A DNA stretch of 64,000 bases from Agromyces sp. 3263 (lineage in GTDB: Bacteria > Actinomycetota > Actinomycetes > Actinomycetales > Microbacteriaceae): contig NZ_JAVDUV010000001.1 of NCBI RefSeq assembly GCF_031456545.1, positions 2,793,557 through 2,857,556 on the forward strand. The letters run 5' to 3'. The notes beneath the pieces are model-generated. The model was not told the DNA's origin and ran no database searches. It worked only from the letters and a program-made list of their open reading frames with translations. Positions 26,397 through 34,390 of the stretch are shown piece by piece (position 1 is the first letter of the stretch; each line of letters starts with the position of its first letter). Made by a program: the position numbers and the translations under genes.

Positions 26397-27437
26397 TCAG
26401 GGCAGGCGGGCCAGGCAGGCCGGGGCCGGCGTCTGCAGCGTGGCCCTTACCTCGGTCGGAACGCCCTCGTCGAGTGCGATGACAGCGATCGAGTCCGAGG
26501 CCTGGTCGGCGACGAGGGCGAACCGCTCGTCGTGCGACACGTGCAGGTCACGGGGATGCCGCCCGCCCGTCGGCACCGAGGCGAGGCGTTCGAGCGTGCG
26601 CGCGTCGCGGTCGAACCGCATCGCGACGAGGGCATCCGCGTCGCGGTCGCCGATGAGCACCGTGCCGGCCCTCGTCAGGCGGATCGCCGAGAGCCCGAGC
26701 CCGCGCGGCGCGACCCGGTCGTCGACGTCGAACCAGGCCAGCTCGCGACCGCCCTGCAGGTCGAGGACGCTCGCCGTGCGGTCGAGTTCGTTCGCGACGA
26801 CGGCGAGGTCGCCGGCGATCACGAGGTGACGCGGCCCGGCACCCGCATGGATCTCGAGGTCGCGCGACTCGTCATGCCGGAGCGCCTCGGGCAGCGCGTC
26901 CAGCGCGAGCACGCGAATGCGGTCGGACCCGAGGTCGGCCACCAGCAGCCGGTCGCGTGCGGAGTCCACGACCGCCTGGTGGGCGTGGGGCGCGGTCTGG
27001 CGCTCGGGGTTCGGCCCGCTGCCCGAGAACGGAACGGCGTGCACGGCGTCGGCCGCGGCATCCGGAGCCGACGGGTGGGCGGTGAGGCGGCCGCCCGAGT
27101 AGTTCGCCGCGAAGATCCAGTCGCCCGACTCGTCGAAGGCGAGGTGGCACGGGTCGGCGGCGCCGGTGCGGCCGGGTTCGCCGAACGCTCGAAGCTCGTC
27201 GCCCTCGACCGTCCACGTCGAGACGAGCCCGTCGGCGAGCTCGTGCACGATGCCCAGAACGCCCGTCGCCGCCGAGACCGCGAGGTACATCGGATTCGGT
27301 CCGACCTCGACGACGTCGCCGAGCGTCACGGTGCCGTCGGCGGCGATGTCGAGCGGTCGAATGCCGCGTGCCGCCGATCCGAGCGCCCCGAGCGTCGAGG
27401 CGCCCACCCAGAACCTCGTGGCCTCCGCACCGGTCAT
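26397..27437 (-). CDS. Lactonase-family beta-propeller protein
   Basis: 346 residues with the repeated blade pattern of the 6-phosphogluconolactonase/YkgB-type (YncE-like) seven-bladed propeller: PNPMYLAVS, CHLAFDESGDWIFAANYSGG, APHAHQAVVD, LLVADLGSDRI, GPRHLVI, and HPRDLHVSHDERFALVADQ. Cytoplasmic, with no signal peptide. It probably hydrolyses 6-phosphogluconolactone or a related lactone, though many members are uncharacterised. ATG 27437 is fixed by GAGGAG upstream. A monocistronic gene between the small peptide and tRNA-Arg. Confidence 0.88.
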   Translation of the reverse strand: MTGAEATRFWVGASTLGALGSAARGIRPLDIAADGTVTLGDVVEVGPNPMYLAVSAATGVLGIVHELADGLVSTWTVEGDELRAFGEPGRTGAADPCHLAFDESGDWIFAANYSGGRLTAHPSAPDAAADAVHAVPFSGSGPNPERQTAPHAHQAVVDSARDRLLVADLGSDRIRVLALDALPEALRHDESRDLEIHAGAGPRHLVIAGDLAVVANELDRTASVLDLQGGRELAWFDVDDRVAPRGLGLSAIRLTRAGTVLIGDRDADALVAMRFDRDARTLERLASVPTGGRHPRDLHVSHDERFALVADQASDSIAVIALDEGVPTEVRATLQTPAPACLARLP

Positions 27438-27528
27438 CACGACTCCTCGTCTCACGGCCGGGCCGCGCTCTCGGGCGCCACGGGCGCCGCAGAACACGCT
27501 ATCGCGAGCCGGTAGACTCGTGCGGTCA

Positions 27529-27600
27529 GCCTCTGTAGCTCAATGGAAGAGCAGTTCCGTCCTAAGGAAAGGGTTGGGGGTTCGAGTCCCTCCAGGGGCA
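27529..27600 (+). tRNA. tRNA-Arg (anticodon CCT)
   Basis: 72-nt cloverleaf. Acceptor GCCTCTG pairs with CAGGGGC (one G-U), the anticodon loop is GTCCTAA carrying CCT, and the T arm is GGTTCGAGTCC. Discriminator A, no encoded CCA. It reads the AGG arginine codon. Confidence 0.96.
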
Positions 27601-27623
27601 CTCTTGCACCACGTGCGGGGTCA

Positions 27624-27641
27624 CCCCCCCCCCCCCCCCCC
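27624..27641. repeat. Homopolymeric C18 tract
   Basis: Eighteen consecutive C residues lie 23 bases after tRNA-Arg and 5 bases beyond the stop of the oppositely directed pspA-like gene. The exact length may be uncertain because such runs are error-prone in sequencing. Confidence 0.9.
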
Positions 27642-27646
27642 GATGC

Positions 27647-28423
27647 TCAGCCTCGTCCGATGCTCAACCACCCGTCGGGGGCGTCGCCGGGGGAGCGCCC
27701 GCTCGAGGCCGAACCTGCCGGCGCCGCTCCGGCGTTGCGCAGCGCCTCGAGCTGGCGATCCACGTCCGCCTTCGCCGTCACGGCGGCGAGCTGCTGCTCG
27801 ATGTCCGCGTCGGGTGTGGCAGTGAGGTCCTGCAGCGCACCGCTCGCCAGCAGCTCGTCGGTCGCGGCGGCACGCGCCTGCATCTGGGCCACGCGGTCGC
27901 GAGCGCGGTCGAGGCTCGTGCCGACGTCGCTCATGGCGTTGCCGACGCCCGCGACCGCCTCGTTCGCCCGGACCTGCGCCTCGGACGCGGTGTAGGTGGC
28001 CTTGATGGTCTCCTTCTCGATGCGGAACGCGGCGACCTGCTCGGTGAGCCGGCGCTCGCGCTCCTGGAGCTGCGCGGTCTGCGTGTCGAGGGCCATGAAC
28101 TGCTGCTGCAGCTTGCCCACCTGGTTCTCGAGCAGCGCGCGGCGTTCGAGGGCGGCACGGGCGAGGTCCTCCCGACCGTGGGCGACGGCGTCGCGGGCCT
28201 GCGTGCCGAGGCGGGCGTACCTCGTGCCCAGCTCCTGCCCCTGCAGCTCGAGCCGCTTCTTCGCGGTCGCGACCTCTGCAACCGCCTGCCGGACCTGCTG
28301 CAGGAGCTTCACCTGCTGGTCGTAGCTGTCGTCGAGGGTGTCGCGGGGGTCCTCGATCTTGTCGAGGGCCTTCGTGGTCTTGCTGCGGAAGATGGTGCGC
28401 ATCCGCGCGGTGTTGCTGCTCAT
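27647..28423 (-). CDS. PspA/IM30-family membrane-stress protein
   Basis: 258 residues, almost entirely coiled coil. It has the family's early RMRTIFRSKTTKALDKIEDPRDTLDDSYDQQ-type segment and long heptads to about residue 190, then a flexible Gly/Ala/Ser tail. PspA proteins bind stressed membranes and form ESCRT-III-like assemblies. It starts 2 bases after the membrane-protein gene, so the two form an operon. The G18 tract just after its stop, as read in the mRNA, is unusual and could affect 3' end formation. Confidence 0.9.
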   Translation of the reverse strand: MSSNTARMRTIFRSKTTKALDKIEDPRDTLDDSYDQQVKLLQQVRQAVAEVATAKKRLELQGQELGTRYARLGTQARDAVAHGREDLARAALERRALLENQVGKLQQQFMALDTQTAQLQERERRLTEQVAAFRIEKETIKATYTASEAQVRANEAVAGVGNAMSDVGTSLDRARDRVAQMQARAAATDELLASGALQDLTATPDADIEQQLAAVTAKADVDRQLEALRNAGAAPAGSASSGRSPGDAPDGWLSIGRG

Positions 28424-28425
28424 GG

Positions 28426-29049
28426 TCAGATCCCTTGTGTCGAGCGGTCGGAGCGGGCGATGGTCGGCTGTCGGATCGGTTCTGGGGCCTCGTGGCCGTC
28501 GAGCCGGCGCAGTTCCTGCACGCCCGCATGCAGTGCGGCGATCTCGCGATCGACATCGCCGTCGAGCGTGGTGAGCACGTCGTCGGTGGAGCCGGCGAGC
28601 ACGGCGGCGACGGTCGTGCGCATCCGGCCCACGAGGCCCGTCACCTGTTCGACGCGGTGCCGCGCCGCAGGCAGGGACTCGCCGAGGACGGCGGAGTCCG
28701 TCTCGCTCTCCATGAGCCGCAGCTGGAGGTCGAGCGCGGCGCTCTCCTCCTGGATGCGCCGGAACAGCCGCGGCAGGTCGCCACGAGGCCCGTGGCCGCT
28801 CGCGAGCAGATCGATCGCGGACTGCCCGCTGGCGAGCGTCTCGGCGAGGCGCACGCGAAGCGCGAGGACGCTCCGCTGGGGTCCGTGGCTGAGCGCGGCG
28901 CGCGTCCGCAGGACGGTTCCGCCCACCGCGCGGCTGCGACGGACGCGTCGGTACAGCGCCCGCAGCACGAGGACGACCGTCACGATCGAGGCGATCCCGA
29001 TCGCGATCACGATCCCGAGCGCCGCCAGCACCCATTCGAGGCCGCTCAT
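28426..29049 (-). CDS. Membrane-anchored coiled-coil protein, PspA partner
   Basis: 207 residues. One membrane segment lies at about 5-30 (VLAALGIVIAIGIASIVTVV), followed by a basic stretch (YRRVRRSR) and a helical domain with leucine-rich heptads. I do not recognise a named family, but its tight coupling to the PspA-like gene (2-base gap) suggests it docks PspA at the membrane, like PspB/PspC or LiaI in other systems (inference). ATG 29049 is chosen because the membrane segment begins there; the upstream ATG codons at 29100 and 29094 lack support. Confidence 0.7.
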   Translation of the reverse strand: MSGLEWVLAALGIVIAIGIASIVTVVLVLRALYRRVRRSRAVGGTVLRTRAALSHGPQRSVLALRVRLAETLASGQSAIDLLASGHGPRGDLPRLFRRIQEESAALDLQLRLMESETDSAVLGESLPAARHRVEQVTGLVGRMRTTVAAVLAGSTDDVLTTLDGDVDREIAALHAGVQELRRLDGHEAPEPIRQPTIARSDRSTQGI

Positions 29050-29140
29050 GACGGCCGCTCCAGCTCTTCCATGTCCCCGCCTTCGTCCCGTCATCGCCAC
29101 GGCGCGTCCCCGACGTCGGGCGATCGACCCGTGCCGGCAG

Positions 29141-29180
29141 GAACGCGATATAGCGCGATCAAACGCGATATAACGCGAGC
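29141..29180. promoter_or_regulatory. Tandem AACGCGATATA repeat upstream of the PspA operon
   Basis: Two 20-base units, AACGCGATATAGCGCGATCA and AACGCGATATAACGCGAGCG, lie side by side about 95 bases before the operon start. Each holds a CGCGATATA(A/G)CGCG near-palindrome that is much richer in A/T than its surroundings. They probably bind a regulator or contain the promoter. Confidence 0.5.
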
Positions 29181-29244
29181 GTACGCCGGGAGCGGCCCGA
29201 ACGTTAGTCCTCCGGTCGAATTCGCAGGGAGCGCATCCGACCGA

Positions 29245-29571
29245 TCAGCCGACGCCCTGCGCCTCGGCGGCCGCCACCGACTCCGTCTCGGGCGGCTCCG
29301 GCACCACGATCAGCCCGCCGGCCGAGTTCGCGATGAGGGCGAGGTCCTCGAGCCAGGCGCGGTTGAGCCGCGGGCGCCGGTTGCCGTGGTAGACGAACGC
29401 CACCGGGGTGTGCGGGCTCAGCCAGATGGTCATCGAGCGGCGTTCGTCGCTCCACGTGAACGGGAAGCTCTCCCGCCGCCGCAGCTTGTTCACGATGATC
29501 ACCTGCAGGTGCGCGAGGGTCCGGTCATCGAACTCCGCCGCGTGGTCGGCGTCGTACAGCAGAGAGCCCAT
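29245..29571 (-). CDS. DUF7882-like small protein
   Basis: 108 residues: MGSLLYDADHAAEFDDRTLAHLQVIIVNKLRR-type opening, then ESFPFTWSDERRSMTIWLSP and NRAWLEDLALIANSAGGLIVV. This is the pattern of a small family common in Microbacteriaceae, sometimes mislabelled as DNA-ligase-associated. Function is unknown; the SMTIWL strand and LAHLQVVI helix suggest a compact single domain. ATG 29571 begins the conserved part. The gene stands alone. Confidence 0.7.
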   Translation of the reverse strand: MGSLLYDADHAAEFDDRTLAHLQVIIVNKLRRRESFPFTWSDERRSMTIWLSPHTPVAFVYHGNRRPRLNRAWLEDLALIANSAGGLIVVPEPPETESVAAAEAQGVG

Positions 29572-29708
29572 TCCACTCCGTTCCGGGCGCGCCGGCGGGG
29601 AACTGCGCGGATGCGCCGGCCGGATCGGATCGATCATTCCGGGCGCAACCGGATCGCGGGAGGGTCTTGACTTCGGGCCGTCCCTTCCGGCACGTGCCGG
29701 CGGCGTGT

Positions 29709-30440
29709 CTACGCGCTCGACCCGGTGGGGGGATCGAGATCGTCGCGACGACGGATGCCGCGTGCTGCGGCATCCTCGGCCACGATGCGGGCCACCCGCC
29801 TCGATGACCACAGGCCGACGAGCGGGTTGACCACGACGAGCAGTGCCCAGGTCCAGCGCCCGGCGTCGGCGCCGAACGCGTATGCGATGGGGATGGAGGC
29901 GAGGAAGATCGCCGGAGTGGTCATCGTGTCGATGAAGTTCACCCGGTCGGCGCGCCGGGGCAGTGGCGCGATGAGCACGCCGTCCCGGCGGGCGACGGCG
30001 AAGACCGCCGACTGCGCGAACACGGCGCAGCTGATGTTCACGGCGTAGACGGCCACCGCGAGGGGAGCATCCGCCGAGCCCTCGTCGCTGATGCCCTGCG
30101 TGGAGAACGGGATGAGCACCACGAAGGCGATGGCGACGAGGTTCGCGACGATGGTGCCCGGCGTGACGGCGCGGAACCCCGAGACGATGCGGTGGTTCAC
30201 CCGCCAGAACACCGCGATCACCGCGAAGCTCACCGCGAAGCCGAACAGCTGCCATTCCAGGCCGCTGGCGAGCAGGGCGGGAAGGCTGGTCCAGTCGACC
30301 GCACCGGGGGGATCGATGTTGACGACGAGCAGGGTCAGCGCGAACGCATACACCGCGTCGAAGAAGGTGAAGGCGCGCGCGAACTCCACGGTGTCGCGCT
30401 CGTAGCGCGGCCGATCGACGACCGCCCGTTCACTGCCCAC
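29709..30440 (-). CDS. TMEM175/DUF1211-type potassium channel-like protein
   Basis: 243 residues with six membrane spans. The first helix carries FTFFDAVYAFALTLLVV, a variant of the FSD-containing filter helix of bacterial TMEM175 channels; here FSD is replaced by FFD. Later helices (EWQLFGFAVSFAVIAVFWRVNHR and so on) match DUF1211. Bacterial members are weakly selective K+ channels; the altered motif could change selectivity. The start is GTG 30440. No operon partner is evident. Confidence 0.78.
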   Translation of the reverse strand: MGSERAVVDRPRYERDTVEFARAFTFFDAVYAFALTLLVVNIDPPGAVDWTSLPALLASGLEWQLFGFAVSFAVIAVFWRVNHRIVSGFRAVTPGTIVANLVAIAFVVLIPFSTQGISDEGSADAPLAVAVYAVNISCAVFAQSAVFAVARRDGVLIAPLPRRADRVNFIDTMTTPAIFLASIPIAYAFGADAGRWTWALLVVVNPLVGLWSSRRVARIVAEDAAARGIRRRDDLDPPTGSSA

Positions 30441-30501
30441 GTCAGGAGTGTGCCCGCCGTCGGCCCGGCCGAGGCATCCGACGCGCCGTCAGTCCCAGCG
30501 G

Positions 30502-30771
30502 TCAGTCCCAGTCGACCGCGTGCATCCAGCCGGCGATGTAGGCGCGCTCGTTCACGCCGAGGCGCACGCCGCCGCGGGGCAGGGGCTCGTGGTCGAGTTC
30601 GCAGAGGTCGAAGATGCGGCGCACGATGACGCCGCGCAGGGGGGCATCGAGGTTCTCGAGCACCTCGCGCTGCAGGGGACGTTCGAGCATCGGCCACCAG
30701 AGGCCGATGGGCGGGAGTCCGTGGCCGGTTCTCGGGCGGTCGTCGTGCGCCGGCTCGATGGTGGAGGTCAT
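30502..30771 (-). CDS. Conserved small protein, unknown function
   Basis: 89 residues: an acidic and Trp-containing core (PPIGLWWPMLERPLQREVLENLD), then VIVRRIFDLCELD and a C-terminal VNERAYIAGWMHAVDWD. No membrane segment or known motif. The ATG overlaps the stop of the 54-residue gene before it (ATGA), so they are coupled. Only one cysteine is present. I believe similar proteins occur in Microbacteriaceae but cannot name a family. Confidence 0.6.
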   Translation of the reverse strand: MTSTIEPAHDDRPRTGHGLPPIGLWWPMLERPLQREVLENLDAPLRGVIVRRIFDLCELDHEPLPRGGVRLGVNERAYIAGWMHAVDWD

Positions 30772-30932
30772 TGCGCCGGCTCCTCGCTCAGGTGACCCGT
30801 GTCCGGGTCGCGGACGACGACGTGCTCATCGGGGTCGGCGTCGTGCTCGGCCTGCTGGTGCTGTTCGACGGCCTCGACCGCCTCGTCGAGCTCCTCCGCC
30901 GCGTTCGGATCGGTGGGGGCGGGATCGGTCAT
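30768..30932 (-). CDS. 54-residue acidic protein
   Basis: A short gene with strong support: GAGGAG 7 bases before ATG 30932, G/C-rich third positions, and a stop overlapping the next ATG. The product (MTDPAPTDPNAAEEL start, HLSEEPAQ end) is rich in Asp, Glu and His, with no hydrophobic core, so it is probably disordered. It is coupled to the 89-residue protein downstream. Function is unknown. Confidence 0.65.
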   Translation of the reverse strand: MTDPAPTDPNAAEELDEAVEAVEQHQQAEHDADPDEHVVVRDPDTGHLSEEPAQ

Positions 30933-31100
30933 CGCTCACTCCTCGCTCACGGCTGACCGCGACTGCGAGGTCCGCCGACTTCGACGGTACGCGCGCGCGC
31001 GAGGCGGGCACAGGGGATTGACCCGCCCGTGGGGCGGTGCTACCCGACCTCCTTCGCCTTCGGGGCTGCGGTCCGTCGCCGGGCGGACCAAGATGGACGG

Positions 31101-32168
31101 ATGGACCTCCCGGTGATGCCGCCCCTCGCGCCCATGCTCGCCAAGTCGGTGAAGGAGATCCCCGACGCCGGCCATGTGGAACCGAAGTGGGACGGCTTCC
31201 GCACCATCGTCTTCAAGGACGGCGACGAGATCGAGCTGGGGAGCCGCAACGAGCGCCCCATGACGCGGTACTTCCCCGAGCTGGTGGCGGCCCTTCGCGA
31301 GAACCTGCCCGCCCGGTGCGTGATCGACGGCGAGATCATCCTCACCGCCGACGGGCGGCTGGACTTCGACGCACTGCAGCAGCGCATCCACCCGGCCGCG
31401 AGCCGGGTCGCCATGCTGGCCGAGACCACGCCGGCCTCGTTCGTCGGGTTCGACCTCCTCGCCGTCGGCGACGAGCGCCTGATGGAGGAGCCGTTCGCCG
31501 ACCGGCGCCGCGGCTTGGAGGAGGCGCTCGCCGCGGCATCCGACCCCGTCTTCATCACCCCGGCCACCGCCGACCTCGCCGAGGCACGCGACTGGTTCAC
31601 GCGGTTCGAGGGCGCCGGGCTCGACGGGGTGGTGGCCAAGCCGCTCGACGGCACGTACCAGCCCGACAAGCGCACGATGTTCAAGATCAAGCACGAGCGC
31701 ACCGCCGACTGCGTGGTCGCGGGCTTCCGGTGGCACAAGACCGGCGGGATCGTCGGGTCGCTGCTCCTCGGGCTGTACGACGGAGAGGGACGGCTGCACC
31801 ACGTGGGGGTCGCCGCGTCCTTCCCGATGGCTCGCCGGGCGAGCCTCGTCGCGGAGCTCGAGCCGCTCGTCGCCGACGATCTCTCGGTGCATCCGTGGGG
31901 CGAGTGGGCCGACCAGGAGGCGCACCAGTCGGCACGGCTGCCGGGGGCGGTGAGCCGGTGGAACGCGGGCAAGAACCTCTCGTTCGTGCCGCTCCGCCCC
32001 GAGCTGGTCGTCGAGGTGGCGTACGACCACATGGAGGGCGACCGGTTCCGTCACACGGCGCAGTTCCGCAGGTGGCGCCCCGATCGCACCCCCGAGAGCT
32101 GCACCTACGAGCAGCTCGAGTCGCCCGACGGGCTGGACCTCTCGGAGATCCTGCCCATCTCGCGGTAG
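31101..32168 (+). CDS. ligC: ATP-dependent DNA ligase, LigC type
   Basis: 355 residues, the size of mycobacterial LigC. The adenylation lysine is K29 in KWDGFR. CVIDGEII, FVGFDLLA, LDGVVAKPLDG and FKIKHERTADCVV are motifs III, IIIa, IV and V. The OB domain ends with VEVAYDHMEGDRFRHTAQFRRWR. It seals nicks with ATP; LigC enzymes are linked to base-excision repair. ATG 31101 starts the family-typical MDLPVMPPLAPML. It does not lie with Ku or LigD genes here. The stop nearly meets that of the Lrp gene. Confidence 0.95.
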   Translation: MDLPVMPPLAPMLAKSVKEIPDAGHVEPKWDGFRTIVFKDGDEIELGSRNERPMTRYFPELVAALRENLPARCVIDGEIILTADGRLDFDALQQRIHPAASRVAMLAETTPASFVGFDLLAVGDERLMEEPFADRRRGLEEALAAASDPVFITPATADLAEARDWFTRFEGAGLDGVVAKPLDGTYQPDKRTMFKIKHERTADCVVAGFRWHKTGGIVGSLLLGLYDGEGRLHHVGVAASFPMARRASLVAELEPLVADDLSVHPWGEWADQEAHQSARLPGAVSRWNAGKNLSFVPLRPELVVEVAYDHMEGDRFRHTAQFRRWRPDRTPESCTYEQLESPDGLDLSEILPISR

Positions 32169-32171
32169 CGC

Positions 32172-32702
32172 TCAGAGCACCGCGCGCAGTCCGGCGGACA
32201 GTGCCGTGTGGTGCTCGAACACCAGGTTCGTCTCGGTGAGCGCCACGGCCGGGTTGGCCGAGAGGTTCTTCAGCACGAACTGCCGCACGTGCTCGCTGTC
32301 GCGCACGCGCACGTGGATGAGGAAGTCCTCGGTGCCGCCGAGGAAGAAGAGCTGCGCGACCTCGGGCTCCTGCCGCAGCTCGTCGGAGATCTGCTCCATC
32401 AGGTGCCTGGCACCCGGCCGGATGCGCACGCTCACGAGCGCCTGCAGCGTGAACCCGAGCGCGAGCGGGTTGATCTCGGCGGTATAGCGCACGATGACCC
32501 CGCGCTCGCGGAGCGACCGCACGCGGGCGAGGCACGTCGAGGGTGAGACGCCGACCGCGCGGGCGAGGTCGACGTTCGGGATGCGCGCGTTCTCGTGCAG
32601 CAGGGCGATGATCTGCCGATCGACCTGGTCGAGGGCCAGTGGCCCGGATGCCGCACCGGCGACGCCGGCGCCCGGCTCGCTGATCTGCGGTGCATCGGCC
32701 AT
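32172..32702 (-). CDS. Lrp/AsnC-family regulator, AldR-like
   Basis: 176 residues: helix-turn-helix (DRQIIALLHENARIPNVDLARAVGVSPSTCLARVRSLRE) and a C-terminal effector-binding RAM domain (about 95-170) with FLGGTEDFLIHVRV. An N-terminal extension of about 23 residues precedes the HTH. It is divergent from ald, the position of AldR, which senses alanine and activates or represses ald. GAGAGGTGG lies before the ATG. The gap holds repeated GAATTCG half-sites that fit an Lrp octameric binding region. Confidence 0.92.
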   Translation of the reverse strand: MADAPQISEPGAGVAGAASGPLALDQVDRQIIALLHENARIPNVDLARAVGVSPSTCLARVRSLRERGVIVRYTAEINPLALGFTLQALVSVRIRPGARHLMEQISDELRQEPEVAQLFFLGGTEDFLIHVRVRDSEHVRQFVLKNLSANPAVALTETNLVFEHHTALSAGLRAVL

Positions 32703-32717
32703 GAGCCACCTCTCACT

Positions 32718-32755
32718 CGAATGAATGGGACGAATTCGACCATGGTACCGAATTC
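32718..32755. promoter_or_regulatory. Likely Lrp/AldR operator between lrp and ald
   Basis: A GAATTCG-N10-CGAATTC dyad (32732-32755) with a further CGAATGAAT half-site at 32718-32726. This A/T-rich block lies in the divergent region and suits an Lrp-family regulator. Confidence 0.6.
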
Positions 32756-32831
32756 TGTGCGGCCACCCTTCCCAGACGGCGAACGAGCGGCGACCATGGA
32801 GGTACTCATCCACACAGCATTCGGAGTCCCC

Positions 32832-33932
32832 ATGCGCATCGGCGTGCCTGCAGAGATCAAGAACAACGAATTCCGCGTCGCGATGACGCCCGCGGGCGTG
32901 CACGCTCTGGCGCAGCGCGGCCACGAGGTGGCCATCCAGTCGGGCGCGGGCATCGGCGCGGGCTACCACGACGCCGAGTACCTGGCGGCAGGGGCGCTCA
33001 TCGTCGAGACGGCTGCCGAGGCGTGGTCGGCCGAGCTGGTCATGAAGGTGAAGGAGCCCATCGCGGCCGAGTACGGCTTCCTCCGCGAGGACCTCACCCT
33101 CTTCACCTACCTCCACCTCGCGGCGGACCTGCCGCTCACCCGGGCCATCCTCGACTCGGGCGTCACCGCGATCGCCTATGAGACGGTGCAGCTGCCCGAC
33201 CGCTCGCTGCCCCTGCTCACCCCGATGAGCGAGGTCGCCGGCCGGCTCGCCCCGCAGGTCGGCGCGGCGTCGCTGCACGCGTCGCAGGGCGGCCGTGGGG
33301 TGCTCCTCGGCGGCGTTCCGGGAACCGCGCCGGCGAAGGTCGTCGTCATCGGCGGCGGTGTCGCCGGTGAGCAGGCCGCGGCGACGGCGCTCGGCCTCGG
33401 GGCCGACGTCACCGTCTTCGACATCTCGCTGCCGAAGCTGCGCGAACTCGATGCCCGCTACGACCACCGCATCAAGACCCTGGCCTCATCGCCCTACGAG
33501 ATCGCCCGGCAGTTGAAGGACGCCGACCTCGTGGTCGGCGCGGTGCTCGTGCCGGGCGCGGCGGCGCCGAAGGTCGTCACCGACGACATGGTCGCCGGCA
33601 TGAAGCCGGGTGCCGTGCTCGTCGACATCGCGATCGACCAGGGCGGATGCTTCGAGGGCTCGCATCCGACCACGCACGCCGAGCCGACCTACCGGGTGCA
33701 CGACGCCATCTTCTACTGCGTCGCCAACATGCCTGGCGCGGTGCCCGCGACCTCGACGCCGGCCCTCACCAACGCCACGCTGCCGTACGCGCTGAGGATC
33801 GCCGACCTCGGCTGGGAGGCCGCACTCGCCGCGGACCCCGCGCTGGCCCTCGGCCTGAACGCCACCGCCGGACGGCTCGTCAACGAGGGCGTCGCCGCCG
33901 CGCACGGGCTGGAGCTGCAGACCGCACGCTGA
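32832..33932 (+). CDS. ald: Alanine dehydrogenase
   Basis: Interconverts L-alanine and pyruvate plus ammonia with NAD. 366 residues, the usual hexameric enzyme. Substrate residues K74 (MKVKEP) and H95 (TYLHLA) align with the known catalytic pair, and the dinucleotide motif [12 protein letters not shown] is near residue 175. The segment [13 protein letters not shown] carries the catalytic aspartate. ATG 32832 gives the standard [13 protein letters not shown]. Control by the divergent Lrp-like regulator is expected. The stop lies 9 bases from the convergent rhodanese gene. Confidence 0.97.
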   Translation: MRIGVPAEIKNNEFRVAMTPAGVHALAQRGHEVAIQSGAGIGAGYHDAEYLAAGALIVETAAEAWSAELVMKVKEPIAAEYGFLREDLTLFTYLHLAADLPLTRAILDSGVTAIAYETVQLPDRSLPLLTPMSEVAGRLAPQVGAASLHASQGGRGVLLGGVPGTAPAKVVVIGGGVAGEQAAATALGLGADVTVFDISLPKLRELDARYDHRIKTLASSPYEIARQLKDADLVVGAVLVPGAAAPKVVTDDMVAGMKPGAVLVDIAIDQGGCFEGSHPTTHAEPTYRVHDAIFYCVANMPGAVPATSTPALTNATLPYALRIADLGWEAALAADPALALGLNATAGRLVNEGVAAAHGLELQTAR

Positions 33933-33941
33933 GCTCCCGGC

Positions 33942-34250
33942 TCAGTCGCCGTCGCCGAGGGTGACCGGAAGACCGGCCCGATACCACCCGACGATCCCGC
34001 CCGTGACGTTGACCGCGTCGAAGCCCTCGGACTCGAGGTACTGCGTGGCCTGGGCGCTCCGCCCACCGACGTGGCACAGCACGTAGACCGTACGGTCGCG
34101 CGGCACCTCGGCCAGGCGCTCGACGAGCGAGCCGAGCGGGATGTGCTGAGCGCCCTCGATGCGTGCCTGGGCCACCTCGTCGGGTTCGCGCACGTCGAGG
34201 ATGTGGGCGCCGTCGACGGTGTGCACCTCGGCGGGGGTGGCGGTCTGCAT
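33942..34250 (-). CDS. Single-domain rhodanese-like protein
   Basis: 102 residues. AHILDVREPDEVAQARIEGAQHIP and the active-site loop VLCHVGGRSAQA (catalytic C near residue 69) mark a GlpE-like rhodanese, which transfers sulfur from thiosulfate or a persulfide donor. AAGGAG lies upstream of the ATG. It stands alone, between ald and the large helicase-like gene; the physiological acceptor is unknown. Confidence 0.92.
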   Translation of the reverse strand: MQTATPAEVHTVDGAHILDVREPDEVAQARIEGAQHIPLGSLVERLAEVPRDRTVYVLCHVGGRSAQATQYLESEGFDAVNVTGGIVGWYRAGLPVTLGDGD

Positions 34251-34390
34251 CGGGACTCCTTCGAGCGGCTGCGCCAGTGGTGATGGTTCGTCGGGGCATC
34301 CGGATACAGCAGCATACCCGCGGCCGTCGAAACGCCGCCGGAACCGGCGATGCTCCCTCGATTCCGCGCGAAGCCACGTATGGTGTCCGT

